From positions 13,409,287 through 13,473,286 of the forward strand of contig CP136061.1 of NCBI GenBank assembly GCA_032622095.1: 64,000 nt of DNA, given 5' to 3'. The notes under the pieces were generated by a model, which worked only from the letters and a program-made list of their open reading frames with translations, made no database searches and had not been told where the DNA came from. Positions 10,890 to 23,400 of this stretch are shown here, piece by piece. The DNA is from Siphonodentalium dalli (Eukaryota; Mollusca; Scaphopoda; Gadilida; Siphonodentaliidae). Made by a program: the position numbers and the translations under genes. Position 1 is the stretch's first letter. Each line of letters opens with the position of its first letter.

Positions 10890-12280
10890 CGATCTAGTAA
10901 TATATGACATATCATATAAACCCATCATAACGATGACATATCTATAATCCGAGCTGGGGTGTAACACAAGCCATCGTAATTTCATTTGTCAAACCGACAC
11001 GGGACGATAATATTTTAATACAATATACCGAAATTTGAGGTGCATGACGTGTCTCTTTTTGATAATAGTTTGACGATGATGCCACAGGGGATGCCATGTT
11101 ACAGCTAACAAAGTATTGCATGTCAAGTGCCCGGTTGTGCACATATTTGCATTTGAGCATTGAGCAATGTCGTAATCATAGCCAGTAAGGTTCAGTGCCT
11201 GTAGACACCCGCATTGCTGGGTTTATGGTGCGGTCACATGTACCTGCAACAAGATGTATGCAAGAAAATATCAGGTACAACTGTTGCTGCAAAGATTAAG
11301 CCCGTGAGAACGCGGCCGTTTGATGGCATTGATTGAGCTCAATCAGAACACCATTAGTCGTACTGGTTCAAGTGAATATTGCGTCCGGTAAACAACCTAT
11401 ATTCCATATTGGCAATTCATAATATTATGGCATTTCCAACTGTTGACGTGTATTACCGTAAAGTCGGTGGGATGAGGTACTCACGGACATGTAGCCACGT
11501 TGCTCTCATGAACAAAGACCTTGTATATAATGAGAAAGTGTCCACCATGCAGTTGGATATTTCATATCTGACACAATATTACACCAAAAATGGTTTGAAA
11601 TTGCTCTGGTTGCCTGAATTTCTAATCAGTAATGTATGTCGAATTTGTTGTTTTAGACCAACATTTGCATCTCTTCCTACTTTTGGTCAAAATATTGGTT
11701 TGAAAATTCCCCAAGGTCCTCCCTCCCTGGTGTCCAGTCAAAATTCAAGTTAAAAAACACAAGGCATGTGAGGTACCAGGTCGGAAATTGAAAGGCGATG
11801 GAGAGGGGTGCAAATTGAATTTTGTGATGTTGGGAGTTTGGTCTGGTTCAAGGGGGTGCAGTTGAAAACCCCACATGGATTAACAGAAACCCTCTATATA
11901 TACGCCTCTATCTATCCATATAATACTTTATGTCAACCCATCTACAATGGAATTACGAGGTCAGTTGTTTAAACAGACGATACTATTGATGGATCATAAC
12001 TCGAGTGTGTGAACTGTTACAGCGAATACCTTACAGATTATTTTACGGATACCGATGACAACCAATCAAGCCTCAAAGTGAACACATATTACACAACATA
12101 CCCGTTCACTGCCTTCATCGGATATTTTCCTGTATTATTTTTTCATTGGTCAAGTAAGTCGCATGGGGCATACCTGATATTTTCTTGCCGGAATGTGTAC
12201 ACGCCATTATTCTCACTTTGGCGACGACCCAGCATAAATATTGCCGGCAAAGGTGTGAGCGTTACGCATATATATATATA
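10890..12280. other. second copy of the 9.5-kb block, then unassigned sequence
   Basis: 10930-11160 is the partner of 9520-9700. The rest to 12280 has reading frames up to 124 codons (11379-11753) but no domain or copy support. An (AT)n run at 12269-12281 leads into the next element. Confidence 0.4.
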
Positions 12281-12840
12281 TACTAGCCGATGAGGCCGAC
12301 GTTGTCCGGGCTATTCAAAAACCAAATTTCAAGTCGATAGCTCTACCCAGCCCGACGTTGTCCGGGCTATTCAAAAACCATATTTCAAGTCGATAGCTCT
12401 ACCCGTTTCCGAGATCTGGTCTGCGCATGCGCGAAGCTGGCGTCGCACGGGCTCGGCGACCCGATATAATTCGTATCCGGGGCAAGATACATTCACATAC
12501 CAAATTTCAAGTCGATAGCTACACCCGTTTCCGAGATCTGGTCTGCGCATGCGTGAAGCTGGCGTCGCACGGGCTCGGCGACCCGATAAAATTCGTATCC
12601 GGGGCAAGATACATTCACATAGAAAATTTCAAGTCGATAGCTCCACCCGTTTCCGAGATCTCGTCTGCGCATGCGCGAAGCGGGCGCCACACGGGCTCGC
12701 CAATACGACCGCCTGGGCAAACTACACACACCTACCAAGTTTCGTCCCGATCGGTCGAGAATCGTAGATTTGTATAAATGACATACAGAAAGACAGACAT
12801 ACAGACAGACAGACAGACAAACAGGGGTCTTCAAAATATA
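12281..12840 (-). mobile_element. HINE/pearl-like element, GC-rich 122-bp cores
   Basis: Left end CTAGC plus hairpin GGCCGACGTTGTCCGGGC, duplicated with a 56-bp period (hairpins near 12296 and 12352). Three cores of 122 bp start near 12380, 12502 and 12624 (TTTCAAGTCGATAGCT, CCCGTTTCCGAGATCTGGTC, TGCGCATGCG, GGGCTCGGCGACCCGATA). They are followed by CCAAGTTTCGTCCCGATCGG, (ACAG)n at 12790-12822 and an AAAATATATAT terminus. Read on the other strand it has the same layout as 56631-57015: TATATTTT, (TCTG)n, cores, hairpin, CTAGTA. The overlapping reading frames in this interval come from the repeated GC-rich core and are not genes. Confidence 0.8.
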
Positions 12841-12845
12841 TATGA

Positions 12846-15188
12846 GATTACTAACAGAGTTACCCGGCGTTGCCCAGGTTAAAGTGATGTGAAATCCTCT
12901 GTGGATATTTGTGGGAATAGAGAATACACTTGCTCTCAAAGTGTTACACGTATTCTCATAAATTGTATATCCAAATGGCATCACAAAACATGATTCTTAC
13001 ACATGGAATATAAGTAGTGGCTCACCTTGTCAGGTCGGAGCGATTATCATTTTGTTTAAATATCGCGTTTAATTCCTCCCACCAATAAAGAAGTATTCAT
13101 TTATTTACAACTGCGTATACTTCAGACGTTATAACACGAAACATGAATATCATATTAGTTCGAAAAAATAAAAGACGACAATTGTGTTTTACATAGAGAT
13201 GTATCAATCAACCAATCAATTAATCAATCTAGTTTATCATATCTTCATATAAGATCTTGAGGACACCTGGCTATCATATCTCCATGACGATACAGATGTT
13301 TTAAAATATGTCCAGGTGCCCCTCTGTTCTGGTGCTATATACTGGCTAATCGTTTTCAGTTTAAAAGAAATGTCATGCACGTATAGCAGCTACATGTTCC
13401 CGACACAGCGAGATTTTGAGTTGTTTATGTTAGGCGATGAGTCTGTTCTAAAAAATGAAAGAAATTCTCTGTATCGGGCAGATATACCCTTGTCAGATGT
13501 CACTATTGGAGGATCCTGAAAAGTCATGTGCAACGGACTGCGTTTCCCTTTATCTCAGACTGCACACTGTGACCACTATTTTTGAACAGACCTGCTCTAC
13601 ATTTCCATATCTCTTGGCAATTGTAACTTTGAGCCATTCTAATATGCAATCCTCTGACGATTCAAGGTCCCCCAGTTTGAATGAATATATGTATCTGTTA
13701 AATAGATTGAAATAGATATACTTTTAATGCTTTCTTCTATGTATCTGTGTTGCTAGATCATTATAGGAATGTCCTGATTTACATCCCCATATACATATGA
13801 CAGTTGAGAAGATTATTATAATTGTTCAAGTGACTTAATTCGGTCACCATTTGTCGAGATTGTGAAATTGAAAAACTCCTTAGAACGACATGGAGATGGC
13901 CTGAGAGATGACTATATATAACTTTGTTGGATATCGGCGAATTGAACAATCTTATAAATGCTAGTGAATCTCCTCTCGACATCCATGACCCAAACGAACC
14001 CAAGTGTGATTTAATTCACCATATCATTAGAGAAGAACGTGCATGAATTTGGTGCAACTCTCCTCATGCATGATTTGAACCGCGCCACTTTTGTCATATT
14101 TAAACCACGTCTATTAGACTCATGCATGTATATATGATGGAGATGATTATATATAAATTTGGTGGTAATCGGCAACTAAACAAATTCTTATCATAGTTAT
14201 TACACCCCACCCATCACTCACACAAACGGCACCAATTTCGCGTCTTTAAATCAAACGGTTAAATTTCTCGTATCACAGAGAAAATTAATAGATCAATTTG
14301 GTCGAAATCAGCGCTAAAAATAGCCCTCCCATGACACCAACAACGTCACTTTAGAAAATTTTAACCCGCACCATTATCTTACTGGTAAAAAGTATACAAA
14401 TTCGTATCAAATTTAGGGCCACCATTGCATATCTCCCAACCAAAGTACACAATTTGGCGCATTTAAACCACACGATAAATTTAGATCAAATTTAGTGCCC
14501 ACCCACCCCACCCCATCTCTCACCAAAGCAGCACAAATATGACGTCTTTAAAATCACACGATTAGATTCCTCATATCATGGATAAGAATGTGTATCAATT
14601 TGGTGGAAATTGGCGCTAAAAATATTGTGTATAAATTTTGGTGCCCCTCTCCATTTCAGTGCACCCCTGACTCAAATGACGACACTTTTGATAGCTTTAA
14701 GCCACGCATTTAGACACCTCATACCATGGGGATGTTTTGTATAAGTTTCGTGGCAATCGGCGACTAAACCAATTCTTATCAGTTTTAGTACCCACCCACC
14801 GCCCCCAAATCTCTCATCCCAACGACACCAGTTTGGCGTCTTTAAATTACACAATAAGATTCCTTGTATCATGGAGAAGATCTAAAATTATTTTTTATCA
14901 ATTTTGGTGCCCCTCTCCCCTCCCGGGCATCCCTGCCGCGAACGGCTCGAATTTTGACATATTTATACCACACCATTTGATTCCTTGTATTATGGGGATG
15001 ATTATATGTAAGTTTGGTGGCAATCGGCGACAATATTGTTCTGCCCCTCCCCCTTTTCTGCCCCTGAACCTAACGGCGTCACTTTAGAAAATTCTAACCC
15101 TCGCCATTATCTTTATCGTAAAAAGTTACCCCTATTAGACCCTTTTTGAGCCATCTATGTGGTAACTCTGTGAATTTCTATAGAACAC

Positions 15189-15225
<37 letters not shown>

Positions 15226-15252
15226 TAAATTCGCAAATATAGATATAGATGT
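12846..15252 (+). mobile_element. R1 family, copy B, the most complete copy
   Basis: Begins with a decayed CTAGCAGGGTT end (TAACAGAGTTACCCGGCGTT), continues through a ~1.1-kb body shared with copies A, C and D, then 160-bp core units from about 13980, a spacer (AAATTCTAACCCTCGCC), (GACA)n at 15193-15221 and the terminus TTCGCAAATATAGATATAGA. It shows that the body and the core arrays seen separately elsewhere belong to one element of about 2.4 kb. It encodes no recognisable protein, so mobility would need helicase supplied elsewhere if it is Helentron-derived. Confidence 0.8.
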
Positions 15253-15627
15253 ATTAATTAAATGACGTTTTTCTCCCGAGCTATGCTGTTTCAGTATGCC
15301 ACCTGAATGCGTTTCAAATGAGTAGTCGTGTAAGATGAGCGATTTTCATACACTCAGTGAACTAGTAAACTGTTGTGTGTAAACTGACATTTTGGATGAC
15401 TTATGTTATATTGCTCAATTAATTCGTAATTGAGCATACTAAACTATGTTAATAATCTCTTACTTAGTTCAGAATTCACACAGGTGCCCAACCTCATCTC
15501 TGAAAATGGATTATTAATCAACCAAAGACCTGAAATAGTATAAAGGAGCGCTATACGCGATAAGATCCTTACACAAACGCATGTGCCCAACCTCACCTCG
15601 AAAAATGATATTTTCTCTATAGTATAT
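15253..15627. other. no gene; small hairpin and short duplication
   Basis: A 10-bp-arm hairpin (TGCTCAATTA, loop ATTCG, TAATTGAGCA) lies near 15414-15438. GTGCCCAACCTCA phrases near 15484 and 15583 mark a ~100-bp duplication. Confidence 0.45.
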
Positions 15628-16777
15628 AGTGGAGCAGCTGGGACCAGAATTGGGCGTTATTTTTCGAGTTCAACTAAGTAGAAGAGTAACAAACTGAATT
15701 ATATATCAAAATATCCGTAAAGATACAGCGGATAACATGCCGGTGTTGCCTTTTCATTTAGTGTTGTACGATTTCTTAATTTGGGGTAAAATAGGCTATT
15801 TCGTGAATCAAACTAGTGAAAAATGGAATCCAGCTGCCAAAATAACATTTATGGATGCAAACACCACCAAACAATAGCGGTTGGATATGTTCACATTTTG
15901 TAAAAGAATTTTGGAGTATGTAAATGTTCTAGGGTTCGTTTTTGGGGTAAAAATCGCTTTTTTGTGAAAAAATTCTGATATCTACCACAACAAGATACGC
16001 ATCATTAATTCATTCCATTTTATAAAAAAAATCCCAGTTTCAATGTTAAAAAATTAGGTGTTTGATGTAGATAATAAATTGACAATGTGTTTTTGGAATA
16101 AGGCAGGTTCTATTGTTACCAGGGTCATCTGATATGAGTTAATAAATTCAATGAAACTGGAATTGAGTACTCTGAGTAGCATCCCCTTATATTTCTATAT
16201 AGGCCCTACACATTTATTAGCGGGGACCGGAATCGGCACTTATTAGAATTGAATCATGTGAAAGAGTAACAAGATTAGTTATGTATCAAAAAAATCATAT
16301 ATTGGTACAGCAGATAACATGCCGGTGTTGCATTATTGTGAAATGTTGAGCGATTTCTGATTATGGGTAAAATAGGCTTTTTCGCGAAATAAACCAGTGA
16401 AAATGGAATCCAGCTTCATAAATAACATTTACGTCTATTATTGGATGGGAACGCAACTAAACAATAGAGGGTGGACATGTTCACATTTTGTAAGATAATT
16501 TTGGAGTATGTCAATGCTCTAGGTTCGTTTTTGGGGAAAAACAGCTTTTTTGTGAAAAATGAGAGAATTCTGGAATCGATCGATCATTAATTATTATGCA
16601 TGCCATTTATAAGAAAAAAAGCCTCGTTTGTCAACAATTCAGATGTAAGTAATAGATATAATAAAGTGTTGTTGGAATAAAGCAGGATCAATGGTTACCA
16701 GGGTTATTTGTTTTGATTTATTAGTGAAAACTGGAATCCAGCTATCGGAACAACACACCTTCCCTTATTTCTATATA
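15628..16777. repeat. two tandem ~575-bp modules, first block
   Basis: Each module contains GATACAGCGGATAACATGCC or GGTACAGCAGATAACATGCC, GGGTAAAATAGGC, TGGAATCCAGC and GGAATAAGGCAGG or GGAATAAAGCAGG. The same pair of modules recurs at 18897-19690, offset by about 3.2-3.3 kb. No coding frame is conserved; the family is unidentified. Confidence 0.75.
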
Positions 16778-17205
16778 TTAAAGGTACTCAATCTGATCAG
16801 ACGCTCCTAAATTACTATTTCTTTCGCTTCAAGGGTAAAATATATTAAATTAGAGTCGAGGAACCCACCCATCAGAGCTCAGAGTGATCATATATTGATT
16901 TTTGAAGTTTGTTATTTCTCGAGATGTGTACTAATAATTGCCACAGAAACACTTATTCAAACGGACGAAGATGGATAACTCTAAAATCAAGTGGTAATAA
17001 TAACGCAATTTTGACCGAGACCATCCTTTTGAGACATGGTTCTGGGCCACAAACAATTAGAAATAACAAAATTTCAAAAATTGATATCTGATCACTCTGA
17101 GCGTTAATGAGTATATATGTTCTTCGACTCGAATCAAATATTTTTTACCACTGAAGCCAAAGAAATAGTAATTTAGTGGTGCTTAATCGGATTGAGTACC
17201 TTTAA
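16778..17205. mobile_element. single TTAA MITE with long terminal inverted repeats
   Basis: TTAA at 16778-16781 and 17202-17205 flank 420 bp with inverted ends (AGGTACTCAATC and GATTGAGTACCT). Terminal arms are about 150 bp, meeting around a ~120-bp unique middle. This is the full-length form of the dimerised element at 8671-9368. No reading frame of note. Confidence 0.85.
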
Positions 17206-17368
17206 AATTACAGAATACAGGTTTGGACAAAGTTCTGGATGGACGCACGGACACACGTTCCCACGCAAACACTCTTTAAAAAACTTCTTCAAATATTTCC
17301 GTTATTTCGTCAAAAACACTTCTTCAAATATCTCCGTTATCTAGTTAATAAAAATATTTTCTTATTTT

Positions 17369-17450
17369 AGGATCACATATCAAAATGAGAGGATATGGTG
17401 ATCCCCTTTTCATGGGATCACCATATCCTCTCATTTTGATATATGATCCT
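17369..17450. repeat. 37-bp-arm hairpin
   Basis: Arms 17369-17405 and 17414-17450 are reverse complements with one mismatch, around an 8-nt loop (CTTTTCAT). The low divergence implies a recent origin. Confidence 0.92.
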
Positions 17451-18588
17451 GCCTTCATTGAGCCACGAGTGACTCCTGAGACGAGGATCACATATTTAAT
17501 GATACCCCATCCTACGGAGGATTACATATTGTTTGATATCTACACCCGTGCGCATGGCCTGTACATTGATATGTGCACAGCTTGTCATAGGTCATTTAAG
17601 TGCTCACGTATATGACATTGAAGCCAGTTACCGAATACCAGCGTTGCTTCAGCTCGCCAGCTAAAAAGCATTCCGACGTAGATCAGAAGAGCGCACGAGG
17701 CTGTCGGGCAAATGTACTACAGAACGAACCGCTCTAATATTCATTCCAAGCGACCTGCACATACGTGTTTGTCTGTATACAGCTATGTCAAAATGTACCT
17801 GACACCATAATGAAACACCCATATACGTAGAAAAGGTGAAATCATCAAGTGACCCGATAACAAAATGATACCCTCACTTTGATCATTATTTGAAACGAAA
17901 TCCCGACTTAAACACACGATAACACAAATGAACTAACGCCGGTATTCCATCTATTGTTGTCTTGGCGTCTTCTATCTGTATAAATTGTTCATCAACAATG
18001 ACTTTATAGTCACGATGATACGCTCGCGTATATAATCTGAAATTTCGCAATGAAGGGATGCAATTTTGCATATGTTAAGCTTATATTACAGTTTAGGTTG
18101 ACAGTCAGGAATGTGGATGCACATGGGAATCGGTACACAATATATTAACCTTATGTGAGCCCTCTCCCTGGAGAACAGCTGCTAGTGAATATGAATATGG
18201 CTATTTTACGGGAGCTGGCAAATTAAGGTGGCGTTGTGTTCCTTTGGAGAACGGTGCACCAAGTGTCATCGATGTCCGTCGATACACAAGGAGCACCGTC
18301 CTCGAGACGGAGAGGTATAATTTTACAGGATGGGGTGGCTTTATAGCTTTGGCTTTGAACCCAGTTTCTGGCAGAAACGGTGTAAATGTTGTGAGAAATA
18401 TGAAACAAAAATTGTGATACGGCCTGCAGATAAGTAGGATGATTGGACTGTCTCAAAATGACGCACATTCAGATTATCGCTCTAGCATGGGATACCAATG
18501 AGGATATCAGTTACCTAAAAAAAACTATCTATCCACCCATGTATCGCCAATTTGACTCAACCGTCCAACTCGTCTGTGCGTGCGTCAA

Positions 18589-18662
18589 CAATTTGATTCA
18601 GCACACCATACATGTTACAGAAGTTGAGATCTGTAACATGTATGGTGTGCTGAATCAAATTG
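18589..18662. repeat. perfect 32-bp-arm hairpin
   Basis: Arms 18589-18620 and 18631-18662 are exact reverse complements around the 10-nt loop AAGTTGAGAT. The pairing stops at both outer edges at once, with no terminal repeat or target duplication visible. Confidence 0.95.
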
Positions 18663-18896
18663 AGATTCTCATCCAATCGTCACCACACATCATATGAATC
18701 TTCGGTGTGCTCTAATATGAATCGTACGTGATACATATTGGAACAACCACAAATTTGCTTTTTATCGGCGACAAAACGCTAAGAATAATTTATGTAACAG
18801 CACGCAATGGCCCCGGTGAAAACGACATGACAAGTATTATCATGGATTGTGCTATCTTGTCTCGATTTTTGCCCGCATTAAGCCAACATGACGTAA

Positions 18897-19690
18897 TAGT
18901 GAAGCAGCTGGGACCAGAATTGGGCGTTATTTTCGAGTTTCACCACCTGGACGAGTAACAGACTGAATTATATATTAAAATGTCTGTATTGATACAGCGG
19001 ATACCATGCCGGTGTTGCCTTTTCGTGTAGTGTTGTACGATTCTTAATTTGGGGTAAAATAGGCCTTTTCGTGAATAACACCAGTGAAAATGGAATCCAG
19101 CTGACTATTTTATATAGGATGCGAATACCACTGAACAATAGAGGTTGGAGGACATGTTCACATTTTGAAAATCGCTTATTGTGAAAGAATTCTGGAATCC
19201 ACCACAATAAGATATGCATCATTAATTCATTCAATTTAAAAAAATATTCCCAGTTTCAATGTTAACAAATTAAGTGTTAGATGTAGGTAATAAATTAACA
19301 AGGCGTTGTTGGAATAAGGCAGGTTATATGGTTACCAGGGTAATCTGATTTGAATTAATAAAATCAGTGAAAACTGGAATTAAGTACTCTGAGTAGTATC
19401 CCCTTATATTTCTATATAGGCCCTATACACATTTATTAGCGTGGACCGGAATAGGCACTTATTCGAATTGAATCATGTGAAAGAGTAACAAGATTAATTA
19501 TGTATCAAAAAATTCATATTGGTACAGCAGATAACATGCCGGTGTTGCCTTCTTGTAAAATGTTGTGCGATTTCTGATTTTGGTGTAAAATAGGCTTTTT
19601 CGTGAATCAAACCAGCGAAAATTGGAATCGATCACAACATGATATGCATCATTAATTATTGTTTGTTTGAACATATTTATTGTGACCCAT
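18897..19690. repeat. two tandem ~575-bp modules, second block
   Basis: Partner of 15628-16777. It begins with the identical phrase GCAGCTGGGACCAGAATTGG (15634 and 18904) and contains the same module words in order. Internal deletions make it shorter (about 0.8 kb against 1.15 kb). Either a segmental duplication or two copies of one long repeat family. Confidence 0.75.
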
Positions 19691-19859
19691 ATGTAAATCA
19701 AATATTTTACAGATCACAGAATTTATAAATAATGTTGTGGTGCACAGGGGGTCGGAGTACAAGTTACCAACCTTAGTGAAGTTCCTCTCCCCTGGCGTTC
19801 AGCTGCTGATTAAATCGATAGTGTTGCAGGAATGAAATCTTTATGGGATTGTTGTTTTG

Positions 19860-20476
19860 TTATTTGTAATTAGTATGGGGGACGGTGTCCCATGATTTGT
19901 CAAAGATAATCAGTTTCATTGGGAATGTGAAATAACAAGGTAATAGGGGTGTTTGACCCTTCAGATGGCAAGGATAATCTGTCTCTTCCTTATTTTTCCT
20001 CCAAACACCCGGACTGATTTCAACGAAATTTGATATGGTGATTCTGGGTACCCCACTTGATGTTATAATAGCGGTATTGTTTTTAAATTTAATTTGAAAG
20101 ATGTAGTAGTTCAATCCTAAAACAATTCTTTTTAATAGTTATGTCCCATATTTGAACAGATCTGAATCCCAGTAACCCATAAATAGCTCTGATAGTATTG
20201 AGGAGAAGTCGTTTTAAGAATTACTATGGAGGGAAAGAGTTATGGCCCTGGCTTTTTGTCCTATTTGTCCTAGTGACCTCATTTGAACAAATCTGAATGT
20301 GAGTCACCGTGGGAATATCCACACCAAATATCAACCCATTCGGTCTTATTGTTCCGGAGAAGATGTTTAAAGAATTGTTTACGGACGGACGGATGGACGG
20401 ACGGACGGTACGACGAATGGACGGACGCAGAGTGATGACTATAGCTCCACCAGAGACTTCGTCTCAGGTGAGCTAA
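19860..20476 (+). mobile_element. pearl-type element with (ACGG)n and terminal hairpin
   Basis: Core phrases ATTTGAACAGATCTGAAT (20151) and ATTTGAACAAATCTGAAT (20280) repeat with a period of about 130. Then GTTCCGGAGAAGATGTTTAA, (ACGG/GATGG)n at 20382-20428, GTGATGACTATAGCT and a hairpin-containing end GGTGAGCTAAAAA. This layout is the classic bivalve pearl pattern. Upstream, GGACTGATTTCAACGAAATT at 20010 belongs to a further core type. No protein coding. Confidence 0.8.
20443..20474. repeat. terminal hairpin of the (ACGG)n element
   Basis: AGCTCCACCAGAGAC pairs with GTCTCAGGTGAGCT across a TTC loop with one bulge and A-A opposition. It lies at the end distal to the microsatellite, as in related elements. 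Confidence 0.8.
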
Positions 20477-23400
20477 AAAGTGATTTCCCAAAAAATCTCG
20501 GCGCGCACAGATTTTGGTCTGGTTATCTCAATTTCATTATCGCTTTATTTTAGTGTATCTCATGCTTCGATAAAGGTGCATGACCAAAACTATACACACA
20601 ACTCTTCTGGAACTCTAGTTCCTGTTGTCACGGATTTACATGCAATACTATTGTTTTCCATCTAAAATCCATTTACGACCAAATCGCAGTGCATATATGT
20701 GACATTTATTACATATATAGAAAACTTAAATTATAGCTACAATATATGAGCAAACTTAAGCGTAATTTGTATCAAGGTTATATAACCTACACCTAGAAGT
20801 TTCGGTAGGCAGGTTGTTGGCATAATATATATCAAAACTTCACTCAATGCTTATGTTTTCACATTGATTCATTTATTTCATGACAATAAGTTTTGGCCTG
20901 TTTTACAGAAACAGCAACTGGTTGCTACCTGAAAAAATTGTCATATTACCACGATCTAGAGAAAAAAAGGCCTGTTTCCACCCTTACTTAAGTTAAATCT
21001 TGCCTAAATTTGACCCTCAATTGTAAGATATGGCTTTGTGGATTTCAACTGAAATTCATGAAATGAAGCAACATTGAACATGCATGTAGTTTTACAATAA
21101 TGCGGCCACAAAAAATGAAATGGACAGACTTGAGGAAATAAGCGAGTATATTTACATACTAAGTGTGATCATCACTAAATCCAGCATTCCGATTGGTCGG
21201 CGCCCACGTGGCTAGTTGCAATTGTTTCTCGGTGAATGCGCAACAGCTAATAACTGCAGCCTCATAACAACATCGACACGTCATTGGGTTTGGAAAGACG
21301 AACGCGTAATGTTTTGGGCGCATTTGGACTCGCGCAGAATTGACTTAATAAATCATCGGGTTTCAATATAAAGAGAAATTGTTCCTGTTAACTTTTGCCA
21401 AGGGTGCTATGGGATATTTTGGGCTGGTTTTGTCACGATACACTTTTCGATTTAAATACATTTACAAAAGTGGCTTTTTCGCTAAATGTATATAAATATA
21501 AGGATTAACTGTCATGTGCAATGTTTTTATGGAGATGTAACCGTGAGGTAAGTGGTCATAACTTGTATGTAAAACCATTCGGGTTTTACACAAGTTATGA
21601 CCACTTACCCCACGGTTACATCTCCATAAAAACAGTCCACATGACAGTTAATCCTTATGTAAGTATTGCCTATAAAATGCAATCTCACTAGGGCCTGAAA
21701 CGGTTACTATGGTTTATGATGGCAGTCAAACTGGCAGAAAATGTATTGAAAAATATATTTTCGTCCTTATGCATATCGTGACTGAAAGATACATGGAGTT
21801 GACTAATTTGCATTAAATAAATTATAAAGACACACTTCAAATATGACACAATGGAAGGCAATATGAACACGGGAAATTAGATGCACACGTGGTATGAGAT
21901 CTATATTGTAGAAGACCAGAGACGCCCGCGCTATATTTCATTTATTCAAGATACAACCTTGTAAAATCAGTGCTGTGACCTCAACTATGCGGATACAGCA
22001 CACTCATTGTAGGACGATAATATGATTGGTGCATACTGACGTGGTTAAGCTTGATCATATGTACACGGAAATTTTGTCATACTTGTCTTGCGGAGAATTA
22101 TATGAGTAAGTCTCAGAAAAATTGAAATTAATATTTCCAGAGTTCCGAAAGCTTTACAACATAAAATTTTGTTATGTCCTAGTAGTTCAGGGGGATAATC
22201 TGATCACAGCTTCATCACAGGATGATACATTGGGCTGCCGGTACAATGTAACGGTGCTTTCATTACATTCAATTTTCACTCAAGTTCAAATGATAGCGTC
22301 GAACATTGCTTGAGTTTAGATATCATCATGCGCCGAGTATCGTTTATTCAGCAGCCTCTTCATGTGCAATATAATTTCCGTATGCAATTCGATTAGAGGA
22401 GATGCCACAAATCCTAGTTTCACATGTATCAATCGATATACCTTGTGAAATCATGTATAACAAAAGCCTGAATACAATGGTATTTCAGCGACAGTTGGAA
22501 GACGTAAATTTTCCAATGAATATAACACATATCCCAAATTGAGTATGGCCAAAATATTGGCAACATTTACTGGTTAATTCTCAATCTGATGCATGAAGCG
22601 TAGCGCACAGCTGGGTGAATGTGCAAATTTGGACTATTCGTTGAAATAGAAATCACACTGGCGACTACTCCCGATCGCTAGTGGTTGAGAAATTTCAAAG
22701 TATGCCTAAGACAATTGTTGCTTGTAAGCAATATTTGCAGAGAAAATCGGGTCACGGTGGAATAAACTTGAAGATACACAGTAATATGCTAGGTAATCAG
22801 TTTCTCTGAATCAGTTGTTCGCCAATGGCACATCCAAAATTAGGGTGAGCTAAATCAATTGTGGTCACATCACGGTGCATATTAATTATGACCCTAAAGG
22901 ATTATGGCACTAAAGGACTAGCTCCACCTATATATTAGTGCAATACTGTCGTTTCAGTTTATTGAACTTGATTTCAACACATTCTTGCGACGACTATGTT
23001 TCTCTTAAACTGTTTATCGGTCAGTAGATAATCATACAGTGTATTTGTTCTCAGTAAAACGAGTTACAAATGATTTCTTTTAACGTCCTATGAAGGGAAC
23101 TTGAACAATCCAGCAGTTGGTGCATGTTGTTAGCGTACGGTTATGTAGTATGTATGCTACAAGTTCGAATTGTTCGGTTAAATGTAATAAATAGAGTACG
23201 ACTTGTCGTCGACTACGCGGGCTTCGCGTCGTGAACTATAGGCACACCACTGTGGACTATAGACGCATAATCAACTCCAAGCCATGCTCTATCTATTAAA
23301 TATGACCTGTCGAAACAAGCATCACCACAGTTAGACACGGTCTCCACAGTATAGATAATGCTTACACTAAATTATATTTTCCGACCCAGTACACCACACT

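Larger units (their letters stand above)
17206..18896. other. no gene; contains two strong hairpins
   Basis: Unassigned sequence. The 76- and 84-codon frames at 17385 and 18443 overlap the hairpins at 17369-17450 and 18589-18662 and have no domain. A short block at 18100-18190 resembles 19740-19810 (GGGAATCGGTAC / GGGGTCGGAGTAC, CTCTCCC, CAGCTGCT). Confidence 0.45.

Noticed and set aside
11379-11753. 124-codon frame as a host gene
   Set aside because: No domain, no second copy, no splice-supported neighbours; composition is as expected for random sequence.
12371-12984. Overlapping reading frames of 72-163 codons on both strands
   Set aside because: They run through the GC-rich 122-bp core repeats and (ACAG)n of a HINE-like element. 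Openness comes from base composition, and the same peptide recurs with each core.
21180-21300. CCAAT/E-box-like cluster as a promoter
   Set aside because: ATTGG and CACGTG words occur together but no gene, CpG island edge or transcript start can be tied to them.
23205-23245. GACTACGCGGGCTTCGCGTCGTG as another element-end hairpin
   Set aside because: The stem pairs imperfectly and there is no CTAG end, microsatellite or core repeat nearby.
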